Part shown: piece after piece, positions 1 through 7,227 of the stretch
Layout: each line of letters begins with the position of its first letter
Numbering within the stretch: position 1 is the stretch's first letter
Source of the DNA: Streptomyces antimycoticus
GTDB lineage: Bacteria > Actinomycetota > Actinomycetes > Streptomycetales > Streptomycetaceae
DNA length: 64,000 nucleotides
Direction: 5' to 3'
Assembly: GCF_005405925.1 (NCBI RefSeq)
Contig: NZ_BJHV01000001.1
Span: 9,052,001-9,116,000 of the forward strand
Program-made: the position numbers and the translations under genes
Notes under the pieces: model-generated
Told to the model about the DNA's origin: nothing
The model's database searches: none
What the model saw: the letters and a program-made list of their open reading frames with translations, nothing else

Positions 1-990
1 CCCGTCGTAGGCGACCAGCTTGTACGCGGTGTCGAGGGCGGCGGCGTCGGCCGACACTCCCATCCGGGTGCCCACGGCGAAGACATCGATCGGCGCGCCC
101 GCGTGGACCAGCTCCTCCAGGGCGTACTCGTCGAGCCCGCCGCTCGCCACGATGCGCACCTCGGGCAGCCCCGCCGCGTCGAGGATCTTCCGCGCCCGCA
201 CCGCCTGCTCGCCCAGGTCGCCGCTGTCCAGCCGGATCGCGCCGCTGGGCCCGGATTCCAGCTCGCGCAGCACCCGGGCCGCGGTGGCCACTCCGGTCGT
301 GGTGTCGTAGGTGTCCACCAGGAAGGTGACCGGGCCGGGATGGGTACGGGCGAACGCGCGGAACGCGGTCTCCTCGTCCGGGAACGCCTCGATGTACGCA
401 TGCGCCATCGTCCCGCTGGCCTCGATCCCGTACGCGGCGGCCGCCGCCACATTGCTGGTCGCCGTGAATCCGGTCATCGCGCTCAGCCGCGCCGACTGCA
501 TCCCGGCCCAGGGGCCGTGGGTGCGGCGCAGCGAGAAGTCCACCACCGGGCGCCCCTTCGCGGCCAGCACACACCGGGCCGCCTTGGAGGCGATGGTGGT
601 CTGATGGCTCAGCTGCACCATCAGATACGTCTCGACCAGCTGGGCCTGCGGCAGTGGCGCGGTCAGCTCCAGCAGCGGCTCCCCGGCCAGGACGATCCGC
701 CCCTCGGGCACCGCCCGCACCTCGCCGTCGAAGCCGAGCCCCAGCAGGGGTTCGAGGTCCTCGGACGGACGGTGCATCGCCGCGGCGAACGCCGCCACGT
801 CCTCGGGCTCCACGCGGAAGCCGGACAGAAAGTCCAGCGCCGGCTCCAGGCCCGCGGCGACCAGGAAGCCCCGCTCGGGCGGCAGCCCGCGGGCGTAGAG
901 ATCGAAGGTGGCCGGGCCGGTCATGCCCTCGCGCAGATACGACAGGGCCATCGTCGCCTCGTAGAGGTCGGTGGTCATCGCCTCCGACAC
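1..990 (-). CDS. pncB: Nicotinate phosphoribosyltransferase, C-terminus cut by window edge
   Basis: Converts nicotinate and PRPP to nicotinate mononucleotide in NAD salvage (cytoplasmic). The visible 330 residues start TDLYEATMALSYL, then show SLRRTHGPWAG, the phosphoribosyl-contact stretch FLVDTYDTTTG and the barrel motif RLDSGDLGEQA, all typical of the family. The reading frame is open to base 1, so roughly the last quarter lies outside the window. A GTG at 990 is chosen because a GGGAGG site lies about 10 bases upstream; an ATG at 978 is an alternative. It starts 25 bases after the universal stress gene and is probably cotranscribed with it. Known from the literature: mycobacterial pncB2 belongs to the DosR dormancy regulon, which fits this neighbourhood. 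Confidence 0.9.
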   Translation of the reverse strand, partial: MSEAMTTDLYEATMALSYLREGMTGPATFDLYARGLPPERGFLVAAGLEPALDFLSGFRVEPEDVAAFAAAMHRPSEDLEPLLGLGFDGEVRAVPEGRIVLAGEPLLELTAPLPQAQLVETYLMVQLSHQTTIASKAARCVLAAKGRPVVDFSLRRTHGPWAGMQSARLSAMTGFTATSNVAAAAAYGIEASGTMAHAYIEAFPDEETAFRAFARTHPGPVTFLVDTYDTTTGVATAARVLRELESGPSGAIRLDSGDLGEQAVRARKILDAAGLPEVRIVASGGLDEYALEELVHAGAPIDVFAVGTRMGVSADAAALDTAYKLVAYDG

Positions 991-1014
991 GTCACTCTCG
1001 CCTCCCTTCGGACA

Positions 1015-1830
1015 TCAGCCGCACGGGACGACCACCACCGGGCACGGCGCGTGGTGCACCGCCGCCTGGATCACCGGGCCCAGGTGGGGGACGGGGTCCG
1101 GCTCCGTCTCCGCACGGCCAAGCACGAGCAGCCCGGAGCCCGGCGCGGTGTGCATCACCCCGAGGGCCGGGCGCTCGGAGGTGAGGGCCTCCGCCACCGG
1201 TACCCCGGGGTACTTCTCCCGCCAGGGACGCAGCGCCGCGTCCAGTGCGTCCGCCGCCGCTTCCTCGCTTTCCGGCCCGCCCGCGCCCGCGCCCGCGTGT
1301 ACGGCGCGCAGCGCACCACCGCGCCGGGCGGCGGCGTCGAAGGCGAACCGCAGCGTCTCCTCGCGCGCCCCCCGCAGACACACCCCGACGGTCACATCGG
1401 CGGTCAGCGGCCGGTCGTCGGCGTGCACCATGACCACCGGCCGTTCCCCGTGCGCCAGGACATGGCGGCCGGTCGATCCGAGCAGAAAGCCGCCGGGGGT
1501 GCCGCGGCCGCGCGAGCCGAGCACCAGCATCTCGGCGTCCCGGGCGGCGTCCAGCAGGGCGGGCACGGTCTCGCGCGGCACCAGCTCGGCCGAGACCCGC
1601 AGTCCCGGATGGGTGTCGCGCAACTCGCCCACCAGGTCGGTCAGCAGACGCTGCGCCCAGTAGTTCAGATCGTCCTCGTGGGGGAGGGTCGGGGCCTCGG
1701 GCGACGGCGGGTTCCAGGCGTGGATCAGACGCAGCCGCAGATCCCGGAGCAGCGCCTCGCGGGCCGCCCAGTGTGCGGCCGGCGGGCTCTCGGCGAAACC
1801 GTCGACGCCGACGACGATCGGCGCTCCCAT
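1015..1830 (-). CDS. Universal stress protein, tandem UspA domains
   Basis: A 271-residue protein with two UspA folds. Domain 1 starts APIVVGVDGF and ends with GSRGRGTPGGFLLGS, which matches the ATP-binding pattern G-2x-G-9x-G(S/T). Domain 2 ends PCPVVVVPCG and lacks that loop. Start ATG at 1830 is supported by AGGAGGTGA six to seven bases upstream; the frame continues further 5' but that would overlap the alcohol dehydrogenase end. It lies between the alcohol dehydrogenase (upstream) and pncB (downstream), likely one transcript. The family is known as ATP-binding stress and dormancy proteins; a specific activity cannot be read from sequence. Confidence 0.93.
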   Translation of the reverse strand: MGAPIVVGVDGFAESPPAAHWAAREALLRDLRLRLIHAWNPPSPEAPTLPHEDDLNYWAQRLLTDLVGELRDTHPGLRVSAELVPRETVPALLDAARDAEMLVLGSRGRGTPGGFLLGSTGRHVLAHGERPVVMVHADDRPLTADVTVGVCLRGAREETLRFAFDAAARRGGALRAVHAGAGAGGPESEEAAADALDAALRPWREKYPGVPVAEALTSERPALGVMHTAPGSGLLVLGRAETEPDPVPHLGPVIQAAVHHAPCPVVVVPCG

Positions 1831-1850
1831 GCGTGTCACCTCCTCCCCGC

Positions 1851-2917
1851 TCACGTCCCCGGGCCACCAGTGGACGGGCGGCCTCGCCGAGCGCGATCTT
1901 GATCGCGCCGGTGTCGGCCGCGCGGGCGAAGACGTCGTACGCCTCCTCCATCTGGTCCAGCTCGAAGAGATGGGTGATCAGCGTGGAGGCGGGCAGCCGT
2001 CCGGCTGCCAGCAGGGAGAGCAGGGTCGGGGTGGAGAAGGTGTCGACCAGCCCGGTGGTGATCGTCAGGTTCTTGATCCACAGCTCTTCGAGATGCAGCG
2101 TCACGGGCCGGGCGTGCACCCCGACATTGGCGATCCGGCCGCCCGGCCGCACCATCCGGGTGCAGGTCTCGAAGCTCCGCGGGCTCCCGACGGCCTCGAT
2201 CACCACATCGGCGCCGAGCCCATCGGTGAGATCGCCCACCAGCCGCTCCGGGTCCTCGGCGGAATCCGCCACCGCGTCGGCGCCGACCCGCTTGGCGGCG
2301 TCCAGCCGGGATGGGTCCGGATCGACGGAGATGATCCGGCCGGGGGAGAAGAAGTGCGCCGTGGCGATCGAGGCCAGCCCGACCGGCCCGGCGCCCACCA
2401 CCACGACCGTATCGCCCGGCCCCACCTGGCCGTTGAGGACGCCCACCTCGTAGGCGGTGGGGAAGACATCCGACAGCAGGACGGCGTCATGGCCCTCGGC
2501 CGCCCCCGTCAGCGGATACGTGGACAGATCGGCGAACGGCACCCGGACGTACTCGGCCTGGGTGCCGTCGATCATGCGCCCGAGAATCCAGCCCCCGCCG
2601 TCACGGCACTGTCCGTAGTTGCGCTCCCGGCAGAAGCGGCAGTGGCCGCAGGCCGAGATGCAGGAGAGCAGCACCCGGTCGCCGGGCCGGACCTCGCGGA
2701 CATCGGCACCGGTCTCGACGATCTCGCCGACCCCCTCGTGGCCGAGCACCCTGCCGGGGCTGACGCCCGGCAGCTCGCCGCGGAGGATATGCAGATCGGT
2801 GCCGCAGATGGTCGTGGTGTCGATCCGGACGATGGCGTCGGTGGTGGCCTTGAGTTCGGGGTCGGGCACCTCCTGCCAGGAGGACTGCTCCGGCCCGTGG
2901 AAGACGAGTGCTTTCAT
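1851..2917 (-). CDS. Zinc-dependent alcohol dehydrogenase, probable frameshift at the 3' end
   Basis: Medium-chain dehydrogenase/reductase. Visible: catalytic zinc ligands in CGTDLHILRGE and GHEGVGEIVE, a structural zinc cluster around CGHCRFCRERNYGQC, a dinucleotide fold GAGPVGLASI near residue 175, and the family C-terminus ending near TGAIKIAL. ATG at 2917. As sequenced there is no stop after this point: the frame stays open to 992, through the whole downstream stress gene, adding about 290 Arg/Pro-rich residues with no recognizable domain. One extra C in the C4 run at 1857-1860 would give a TGA at 1851-1853, a 355-residue protein of normal family length, and a 20-base gap before the stress-protein start. 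That end is given here as an inference. Substrate unknown. Confidence 0.8.
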
Positions 2918-3017
2918 GGCCGTTTCCCTCTCCTCCGGTTGTTCGCCTTCGGCTTCCGCCGTGCTTCTCAGCCGCCTCGTGGCGCGGTGTGGTGAGGTGG
3001 CTGAGCGTCCCGAGTTC

Positions 3018-3872
3018 TCATCGCTGGGGCACGATCGCGACCGGGCAGGCGGCGTGGTGCGCCACCGCCTGGGTGACCGGCCCCAGCCGGGGGCCGAACC
3101 CCACCTGGCGCGGACCGCGGCCCACGACCATCAACGCCGTCCCCGCCGCCACGCCCACCAACTGCCGCGCCGGGCTGTCCGACGCGATCTCCTCGAAGAC
3201 CCGCACCTCGGAGAACTTGTCCCGCCACGGCGCCAGCACCTCGCCCAGCGCATGCTCGGACTCCTTGCGCGCGTCGCTCAGCCCCACGTCCACCACCCAC
3301 GGGGCGTCGCCCCGGATGGCGGGGACCCGGCTGGCGTACACGGCCCGCAGCACACCGGCGCGGCGGGTCGCGGCGTCGAAGGCGAACTCCAGGATGTCGT
3401 CGCCCGGCTCGCCCGGCTCCACCCCGACCACCACATCGCCCTGCCGGTCCTCGTGCACGTCCGCCCGCACCAGGACCACGGGGGTCACGGCGCGTGCGGC
3501 GAGCTCCAGGCCGACGGAGCCGAGGAAGAACCCGGCGACCGCGCCGATCGAGCGGGACCCCACCACCAGCAGCTGGGCCCGCTCCGCCTCGGCCAGCAGA
3601 ACGGGCGCGGCCCGGCCGGGGATCTGGTCGGTGAGGATCGCCATGTCCGGGTGGTCGGCGTCCAGCTCGGCGCGCGCCGAGCCCAGGGCGCGCTCGGCCC
3701 AGTAGTGCCAGGCGGCTTCCCGGCCCGGAGTCAGATCCTTCTGATCGGGCCCCGGCCAGGCGTTCACCAGCCGCAGCGGCGCGTCACGCGAACGGGCCTC
3801 ATGCGCCGCCCAGCCGGCGGCGGCCAGACTCTCGGGGGAACCGTCCAGTCCGACGGTGACGGGGCGCGCCAT
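3018..3872 (-). CDS. Universal stress protein, tandem UspA domains
   Basis: A 284-residue two-domain UspA protein beginning ARPVTVGLDGS. The first-domain nucleotide loop reads GSRSIGAVAGFFLGS, so the second conserved glycine is Ser, a deviation that may weaken ATP binding. The second domain ends CPVAIVPQR. ATG at 3872 has AAGGAGG five bases upstream; the longer frame upstream to 4202 is low-complexity Arg/Ala and was not used. It sits 100 bases upstream of the alcohol dehydrogenase on the same strand and may lead that transcript. Expression is probably driven from the 3873-4538 intergenic region. Confidence 0.92.
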   Translation of the reverse strand: MARPVTVGLDGSPESLAAAGWAAHEARSRDAPLRLVNAWPGPDQKDLTPGREAAWHYWAERALGSARAELDADHPDMAILTDQIPGRAAPVLLAEAERAQLLVVGSRSIGAVAGFFLGSVGLELAARAVTPVVLVRADVHEDRQGDVVVGVEPGEPGDDILEFAFDAATRRAGVLRAVYASRVPAIRGDAPWVVDVGLSDARKESEHALGEVLAPWRDKFSEVRVFEEIASDSPARQLVGVAAGTALMVVGRGPRQVGFGPRLGPVTQAVAHHAACPVAIVPQR

Positions 3873-4220
3873 CGCTGCCTCCTTCCCGGCAGACCCACTC
3901 GGCACCTCGGCCCGTCTGCGGGGCGTACGAGCCGCCGTCCGCCTAGCCGCAGCCGACGGTCCGACCGCGCTCGGCCACGCGCGTACAGCCGCATCCCTGA
4001 CCGCGGCCCGCGCGCATGCCCTCACGGCAGCGGCGCTACGCCCCTTGGACACGGCCGCGGCCACCGCTGGGAGGCGCCCAGCCCGAGGCGCGGCGCCGGG
4101 GGCGCCCACTTCTCGCGGGCCCTGATTGCGCGGTGCGCGGTACTCGTGCGTCCGCTTCTCCGCGTCTGCCGGATGCCCCCGGTGCCATCTCCAGCGGACC
4201 ATGACCGGGCCCCACCGACA

Positions 4221-4253
4221 GGGCCGACCGGTCCCGGGTAGGTCCCAGGGACC
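4221..4253. promoter_or_regulatory. Two adjacent GC-rich palindromes, possible DevR/OsdR-type sites
   Basis: GGGCCGACCGGTCCC at 4221-4235 has arms GGGCC and GTCCC-like spacing close to GGGNC-N4-GNCCC, the general shape of the mycobacterial DevR box. GGTCCCAGGGACC at 4241-4253 is a perfect inverted repeat around one base. They lie about 350 bases upstream of the stress-protein start at 3872, which is far for an activator site, so the assignment is weak. Confidence 0.3.
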
Positions 4254-4276
4254 AGGTCATCCGGCCCTTTCCACCG

Positions 4277-4352
4277 CCCGGAACACGCCCCGGAACACGC
4301 CCCGGAACACGCCCCGGAACCCGGCCCGGAACCCGGCCCGGAACCCGGCCCG
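4277..4352. repeat. 12-base tandem repeat, about six to seven units
   Basis: The core CCCGGAAC recurs every 12 bases. The first units read CCCGGAACACGC and the later ones CCCGGAACCCGG, so the array is two variant blocks of the same unit. There are no spacers, so it is not a CRISPR array. It is non-coding and lies downstream of the stress gene at 4539-5441, whose stop is about 190 bases away. Confidence 0.8.
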
Positions 4353-4538
4353 GGCCAACCTGCCCACCCGGCGCGGCGGCCCGGCACCCCCGCTCGCCAC
4401 GGTCGCCTGATGTGCCTGCCCGGCGCGGCGGCCCAGTCGGGCCGCTGACCCCGGCCCCGTTCGGTCACCCGCCCTCCGCCCCGGGGCCGTCGCCCGGCGG
4501 CGGAGGCGACTGGGGTCCCGGCCCGTCCCGGCCCGGAG

Positions 4539-5441
4539 CTACTCCACCGGCACCAGCACCACCGGGCAGTGCGCATGGTGGAGTGCCGCGTGGGTGACCG
4601 GGCCGAGTTGCATGCCGAGGCGGGGGGTTCGCCGGTGGACGGCGAGTACCAGGACGTCGGCCGCTCGTGACGCCTCCACCAGCGCCTGGGCGGGGGCGGT
4701 GTGGGTGGTGTGCTCGCGTACCCGGATCTGCCCGAACTCCTCGCGCAGGCCGGCCACCATGTCGTAGGCCACCGTCTGTTCCCGCTCGGCGCGCAGCGCC
4801 ACCACCTCGCGTGCGGGCAGCGCGTGATCGCCCGCGAAGACCCGGGGCCGCGGCCAGGCGTAGAGCACCCGCAGCCGGGCGCGGCGCCGCTTGGCCTCCT
4901 CGAAGGCGAACCGGGCCGCCGCCGCGTCCGCGCCGCTCTCCACCCCGACCAGCACCTTGCCGTGGCTCTTGAGCCCGTACGTCGTCGGTGGCCCGCCGCG
5001 CACCACCAGCAGTGGGCGCCGAGTGTGGGCGGCCAGCCGGAGCCCGACCGAGCCGAGCAGCAGTCCGGTGAAACCGCCCAGCCCCCGGGTGCCGATGACG
5101 ATCAGCGCGGCGTCTCCGCCGATCCGCAGCAGCTCGGGCACCGCGTCCTGTGCCGTCAGGGTGGGCACGATCCGCAGTTGGGGATCCTGCTCCTGGGCCC
5201 GCGACACGGCCAGTCGCAGCACGGTCCTGGCGATCTCCACCGCGGGCCGCCGCGGTTCGCTGTCCGGGTCGAAGGCGAGCGGGTCGGTCCGCGCCCATGG
5301 CCAGGCGTGCACGATCTCCAGCGTGGCGTGACGGCGCCGCGCCTCGGCGACCGCCCCGTCCAGCGCGGCCCAGGCGCTGTCCGAGCCGTCCAGGCCCACC
5401 ACCACCCGGCCGTTCCGCACCGGCTTGGCCGGGTGGATCAT
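4539..5441 (-). CDS. Universal stress protein, tandem UspA domains
   Basis: A 300-residue protein with two UspA domains: GRVVVGLDGSDSAW at the start, the complete ATP loop GTRGLGGFTGLLLGS in domain 1, and a second domain beginning KVLVGVESG and ending CPVVLVPVE. The ATG at 5441 overlaps the stop of the upstream CBS-BON gene (ATGA), with GGGGAGG upstream, so the two are translationally coupled. The physical coupling suggests a joint role in a stress response. The nucleotide bound is not determined. Confidence 0.93.
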   Translation of the reverse strand: MIHPAKPVRNGRVVVGLDGSDSAWAALDGAVAEARRRHATLEIVHAWPWARTDPLAFDPDSEPRRPAVEIARTVLRLAVSRAQEQDPQLRIVPTLTAQDAVPELLRIGGDAALIVIGTRGLGGFTGLLLGSVGLRLAAHTRRPLLVVRGGPPTTYGLKSHGKVLVGVESGADAAAARFAFEEAKRRRARLRVLYAWPRPRVFAGDHALPAREVVALRAEREQTVAYDMVAGLREEFGQIRVREHTTHTAPAQALVEASRAADVLVLAVHRRTPRLGMQLGPVTHAALHHAHCPVVLVPVE

Positions 5442-6040
5442 CGCCGCGCACCTCCCCGGCCGGCGGAGTCGTCGATGAGGTAGGTGAGCCGGTCGACCAC
5501 GGCCACCACGCCGTCCACCTGTCCGGTCATCCGGACCGCGATGGGGATCTCGCTGTGCCGGTCCAGTTGGCCCTCCAGCCGTACGATCCCGTCGGTCACG
5601 GTGACCGCGACGGACTGCGGGCCGAGCCACAGTGAGCGGACCAGCACCTCGTCGATCACCTCGGCACGGATCTCGTCGTCCGGGCGGAGGAAGACCCGCA
5701 GCAGATCCCGGCGGGTGACGATGCCGATCAGCCGGTCCTCCTCGTCGACGACGGGCAGCCGCTCGACGCGATGGCGGTCCATCGCGCGGGCCGCGTCCAC
5801 GATGCTGTCCTGGGGGTGCACGGTGACGGCGGGTCGCGACATCAGCTGCCCGGCCGTCGGGGCGGGTTCGCTGAGATCGGTCCCAGTGATCATGCCGACC
5901 ACCTTGTCGTCGTCGTCCACCACGGGCAGCCCGTTGAAGCGGTGCCGGGAGAGCAGCGCACCGACCTCGTCGAACGAGGTCATGTAACTCACCCGGACGA
6001 CGTCGTCGGTCATCACGTTGCCGATCTTGCGGTGCTTCAT
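5438..6040 (-). CDS. CBS-domain pair with C-terminal BON domain
   Basis: A 200-residue cytoplasmic protein. Residues about 8-60 (VMTDDVVRVSYMTSF to GMITGTDL) and 73-125 (LMSRPAVTVHPQDS to GIVTRRDLLRVFL) are two CBS domains, which typically bind adenosyl ligands. Residues about 130-190 (IRAEVIDEVLVRSLW to VAVVDRLTYL) form a BON domain. ATG at 6040 with GGGGAGG five bases upstream. It is divergent from the stress gene at 6269 and coupled to the one at 4539. Mycobacterial hrp1, also a CBS protein, is a strongly DosR-induced hypoxia gene, so this is a plausible functional relative, though hrp1 lacks BON. Confidence 0.92.
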   Translation of the reverse strand: MKHRKIGNVMTDDVVRVSYMTSFDEVGALLSRHRFNGLPVVDDDDKVVGMITGTDLSEPAPTAGQLMSRPAVTVHPQDSIVDAARAMDRHRVERLPVVDEEDRLIGIVTRRDLLRVFLRPDDEIRAEVIDEVLVRSLWLGPQSVAVTVTDGIVRLEGQLDRHSEIPIAVRMTGQVDGVVAVVDRLTYLIDDSAGRGGARR

Positions 6041-6058
6041 CCGTGCCTCCCCGGTCCG

Positions 6059-6176
6059 GTCCCAGCTTGGGACGGCGACCCGGCCGGCCTCTTGGGCTGC
6101 CCGGGGTCCGATGCGGACCGTTCGGCCCGCATGGGCGCCCTGGGCCGAACGACCCCCGGCGGGGCCGAAACGCCCC
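6059..6176. promoter_or_regulatory. Cluster of GC-rich palindromes in a divergent promoter region
   Basis: Between the CBS-BON gene (left) and a stress gene (right) lie five symmetrical elements: GTCCCAGCTTGGGAC at 6059-6073, GGTCCGATGCGGACC at 6105-6119, GGACCGTTCGGCCC at 6115-6128, GGGCCGAACGACCC at 6142-6155, and GGGGCCGAAACGCCCC at 6161-6176. The fourth fits GGGNC-N4-GNCCC exactly, the layout of DevR-type boxes; the third has one mismatch. Binding by an OsdR/DevR-like response regulator is an inference; no such regulator gene is inside the window. Confidence 0.5.
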
Positions 6177-6268
6177 TCGCGCCGGATCCCGCACGCCGCG
6201 AGGGTGAGGAAGGCGAAGAGAGTGAAAGGCGTCGGCACAGTGCGGCCGCCGCGCGGAAGGTGGTGGAA

Positions 6269-7147
6269 ATGGTGGACCTCCCCCTCGTCGTGGGCGTCGA
6301 CGGCTCCCACCACAGCCTTGAGGCCGTGGACTGGGCGGTGGACGCCGCGGCCCGGCACGCCGTGCCGCTGCGGCTGATCCACGCCTCGCTGTGGCAGCGG
6401 TACGAGGGCATCCCCGCCGCCGACCCGGCGCGCCCCTGGGAGCTGATCAGGGACGAGGAGATCGCCGCCTCCGCCGCGGAGCGCGCCCGCCGGGGCGGAC
6501 CCGATGTGAAGGTCTGCGCCGAGGTCCTGCCGGAGGACCCGGTCGCCGCGCTGCTGCGCGCCGGCCGGGACGCCTCGGGCCTGGTCACCGGCTCCCGCGG
6601 CCGCGGCGGACTCGCCGCGCTGCTCCTCGGCTCGGTCAGCCTCGCGGTCGCCGCCCGCGCCTCGTGCCCGGTGACCGTCGTACGCGGCGGCGAGCCCAAC
6701 CGGCGCGGTGCCTTCGGCCGGATCGTGCTCGGCGTGGGCGAGACGGCCGGCCCCTCGGCCGCGACCCGGTTCGCCTTCCGCGAGGCCGAGGTGAGCGGCC
6801 GCACCCTGGAGGCCGTACGCGCCTGGCGCGCCCCGGCCGGTGAGGTGACGGATGATCTGCTGCTGGAGGGGGACCCGGTACGTGCCCACTGGGCACGGGC
6901 GGAGCGGACGCTGGATCACGCCCTGCGGGCCCCCGAACGGGACCACCCCGAGGTCAGCGTCGACCGCGAGACGGTCGAGGGAACGGCCCGCAAGGCGCTC
7001 CTCCACGCGGCGGCCACCGCCGATCTGCTGGTCCTCGGCGCCCGCCGCGGCCACGGTCACGCCGTGGGGCTGGAGCTCGGCCGCATCGCCCACGCGGCAC
7101 TGCACCACGCGCCCTGCCCGGTAGTGATCGTGCCGGAGCGGGTCTGA
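6269..7147 (+). CDS. Universal stress protein, tandem UspA domains
   Basis: A 292-residue protein with two UspA domains. Domain 1 begins DLPLVVGVDGSHHS and has the full ATP loop GSRGRGGLAALLLGS; domain 2 begins GRIVLGVGE and ends CPVVIVPERV. ATG at 6269 follows GGAAGGTGGTGGAA; the frame stays open upstream to 5771 but there it runs opposite to the CBS-BON gene and is a shadow. It is followed after 80 bases by phosphoketolase on the same strand, so cotranscription is possible. The upstream region carries the palindrome cluster. Confidence 0.92.
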   Translation: MVDLPLVVGVDGSHHSLEAVDWAVDAAARHAVPLRLIHASLWQRYEGIPAADPARPWELIRDEEIAASAAERARRGGPDVKVCAEVLPEDPVAALLRAGRDASGLVTGSRGRGGLAALLLGSVSLAVAARASCPVTVVRGGEPNRRGAFGRIVLGVGETAGPSAATRFAFREAEVSGRTLEAVRAWRAPAGEVTDDLLLEGDPVRAHWARAERTLDHALRAPERDHPEVSVDRETVEGTARKALLHAAATADLLVLGARRGHGHAVGLELGRIAHAALHHAPCPVVIVPERV

Positions 7148-7163
7148 ACGGCAGACCGGCGGC

Positions 7164-7203
7164 GCGACCGGCGGGCAGGCAACGCGACCGTTAGGCAGGC
7201 AAC
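7164..7203. repeat. Two-copy 20-base tandem repeat
   Basis: Copies at 7164-7183 and 7184-7203 differ at three positions (GCGACCGGCGGGCAGGCAAC against GCGACCGTTAGGCAGGCAAC). It occupies the short leader between the stress gene and phosphoketolase. Confidence 0.75.
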
Positions 7204-7227
7204 CGACACCACGAGGGAGAGAGGCCC

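Larger units (their letters stand above)
3873..4538. other. Intergenic region with palindromes and a tandem repeat, no convincing gene
   Basis: About 660 bases between two leftward stress-protein genes. Open frames here lack ribosome sites and recognizable domains. The left part should hold the promoter of the gene at 3018-3872. Notable contents are two palindromes at 4221-4253 and a 12-base tandem repeat at 4277-4352, described separately. Confidence 0.6.

Noticed and set aside
992..1850. C-terminal 290-residue extension of the alcohol dehydrogenase frame
   Set aside because: Arg/Pro/Gly-rich shadow of the universal stress gene in another frame, with no domain; treated as read-through of a lost stop.
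3856..4125. Rightward 89-residue open frame in the intergenic gap
   Set aside because: Ala/Arg-rich with no ribosome site or domain; typical of random open frames at this GC content.
3018..4202. A 394-residue version of the stress protein starting at 4202
   Set aside because: The extra 110 residues are low complexity; AAGGAGG precedes ATG 3872.
4277..4352. Possible CRISPR array
   Set aside because: Contiguous 12-base units with no spacers and no cas genes nearby.
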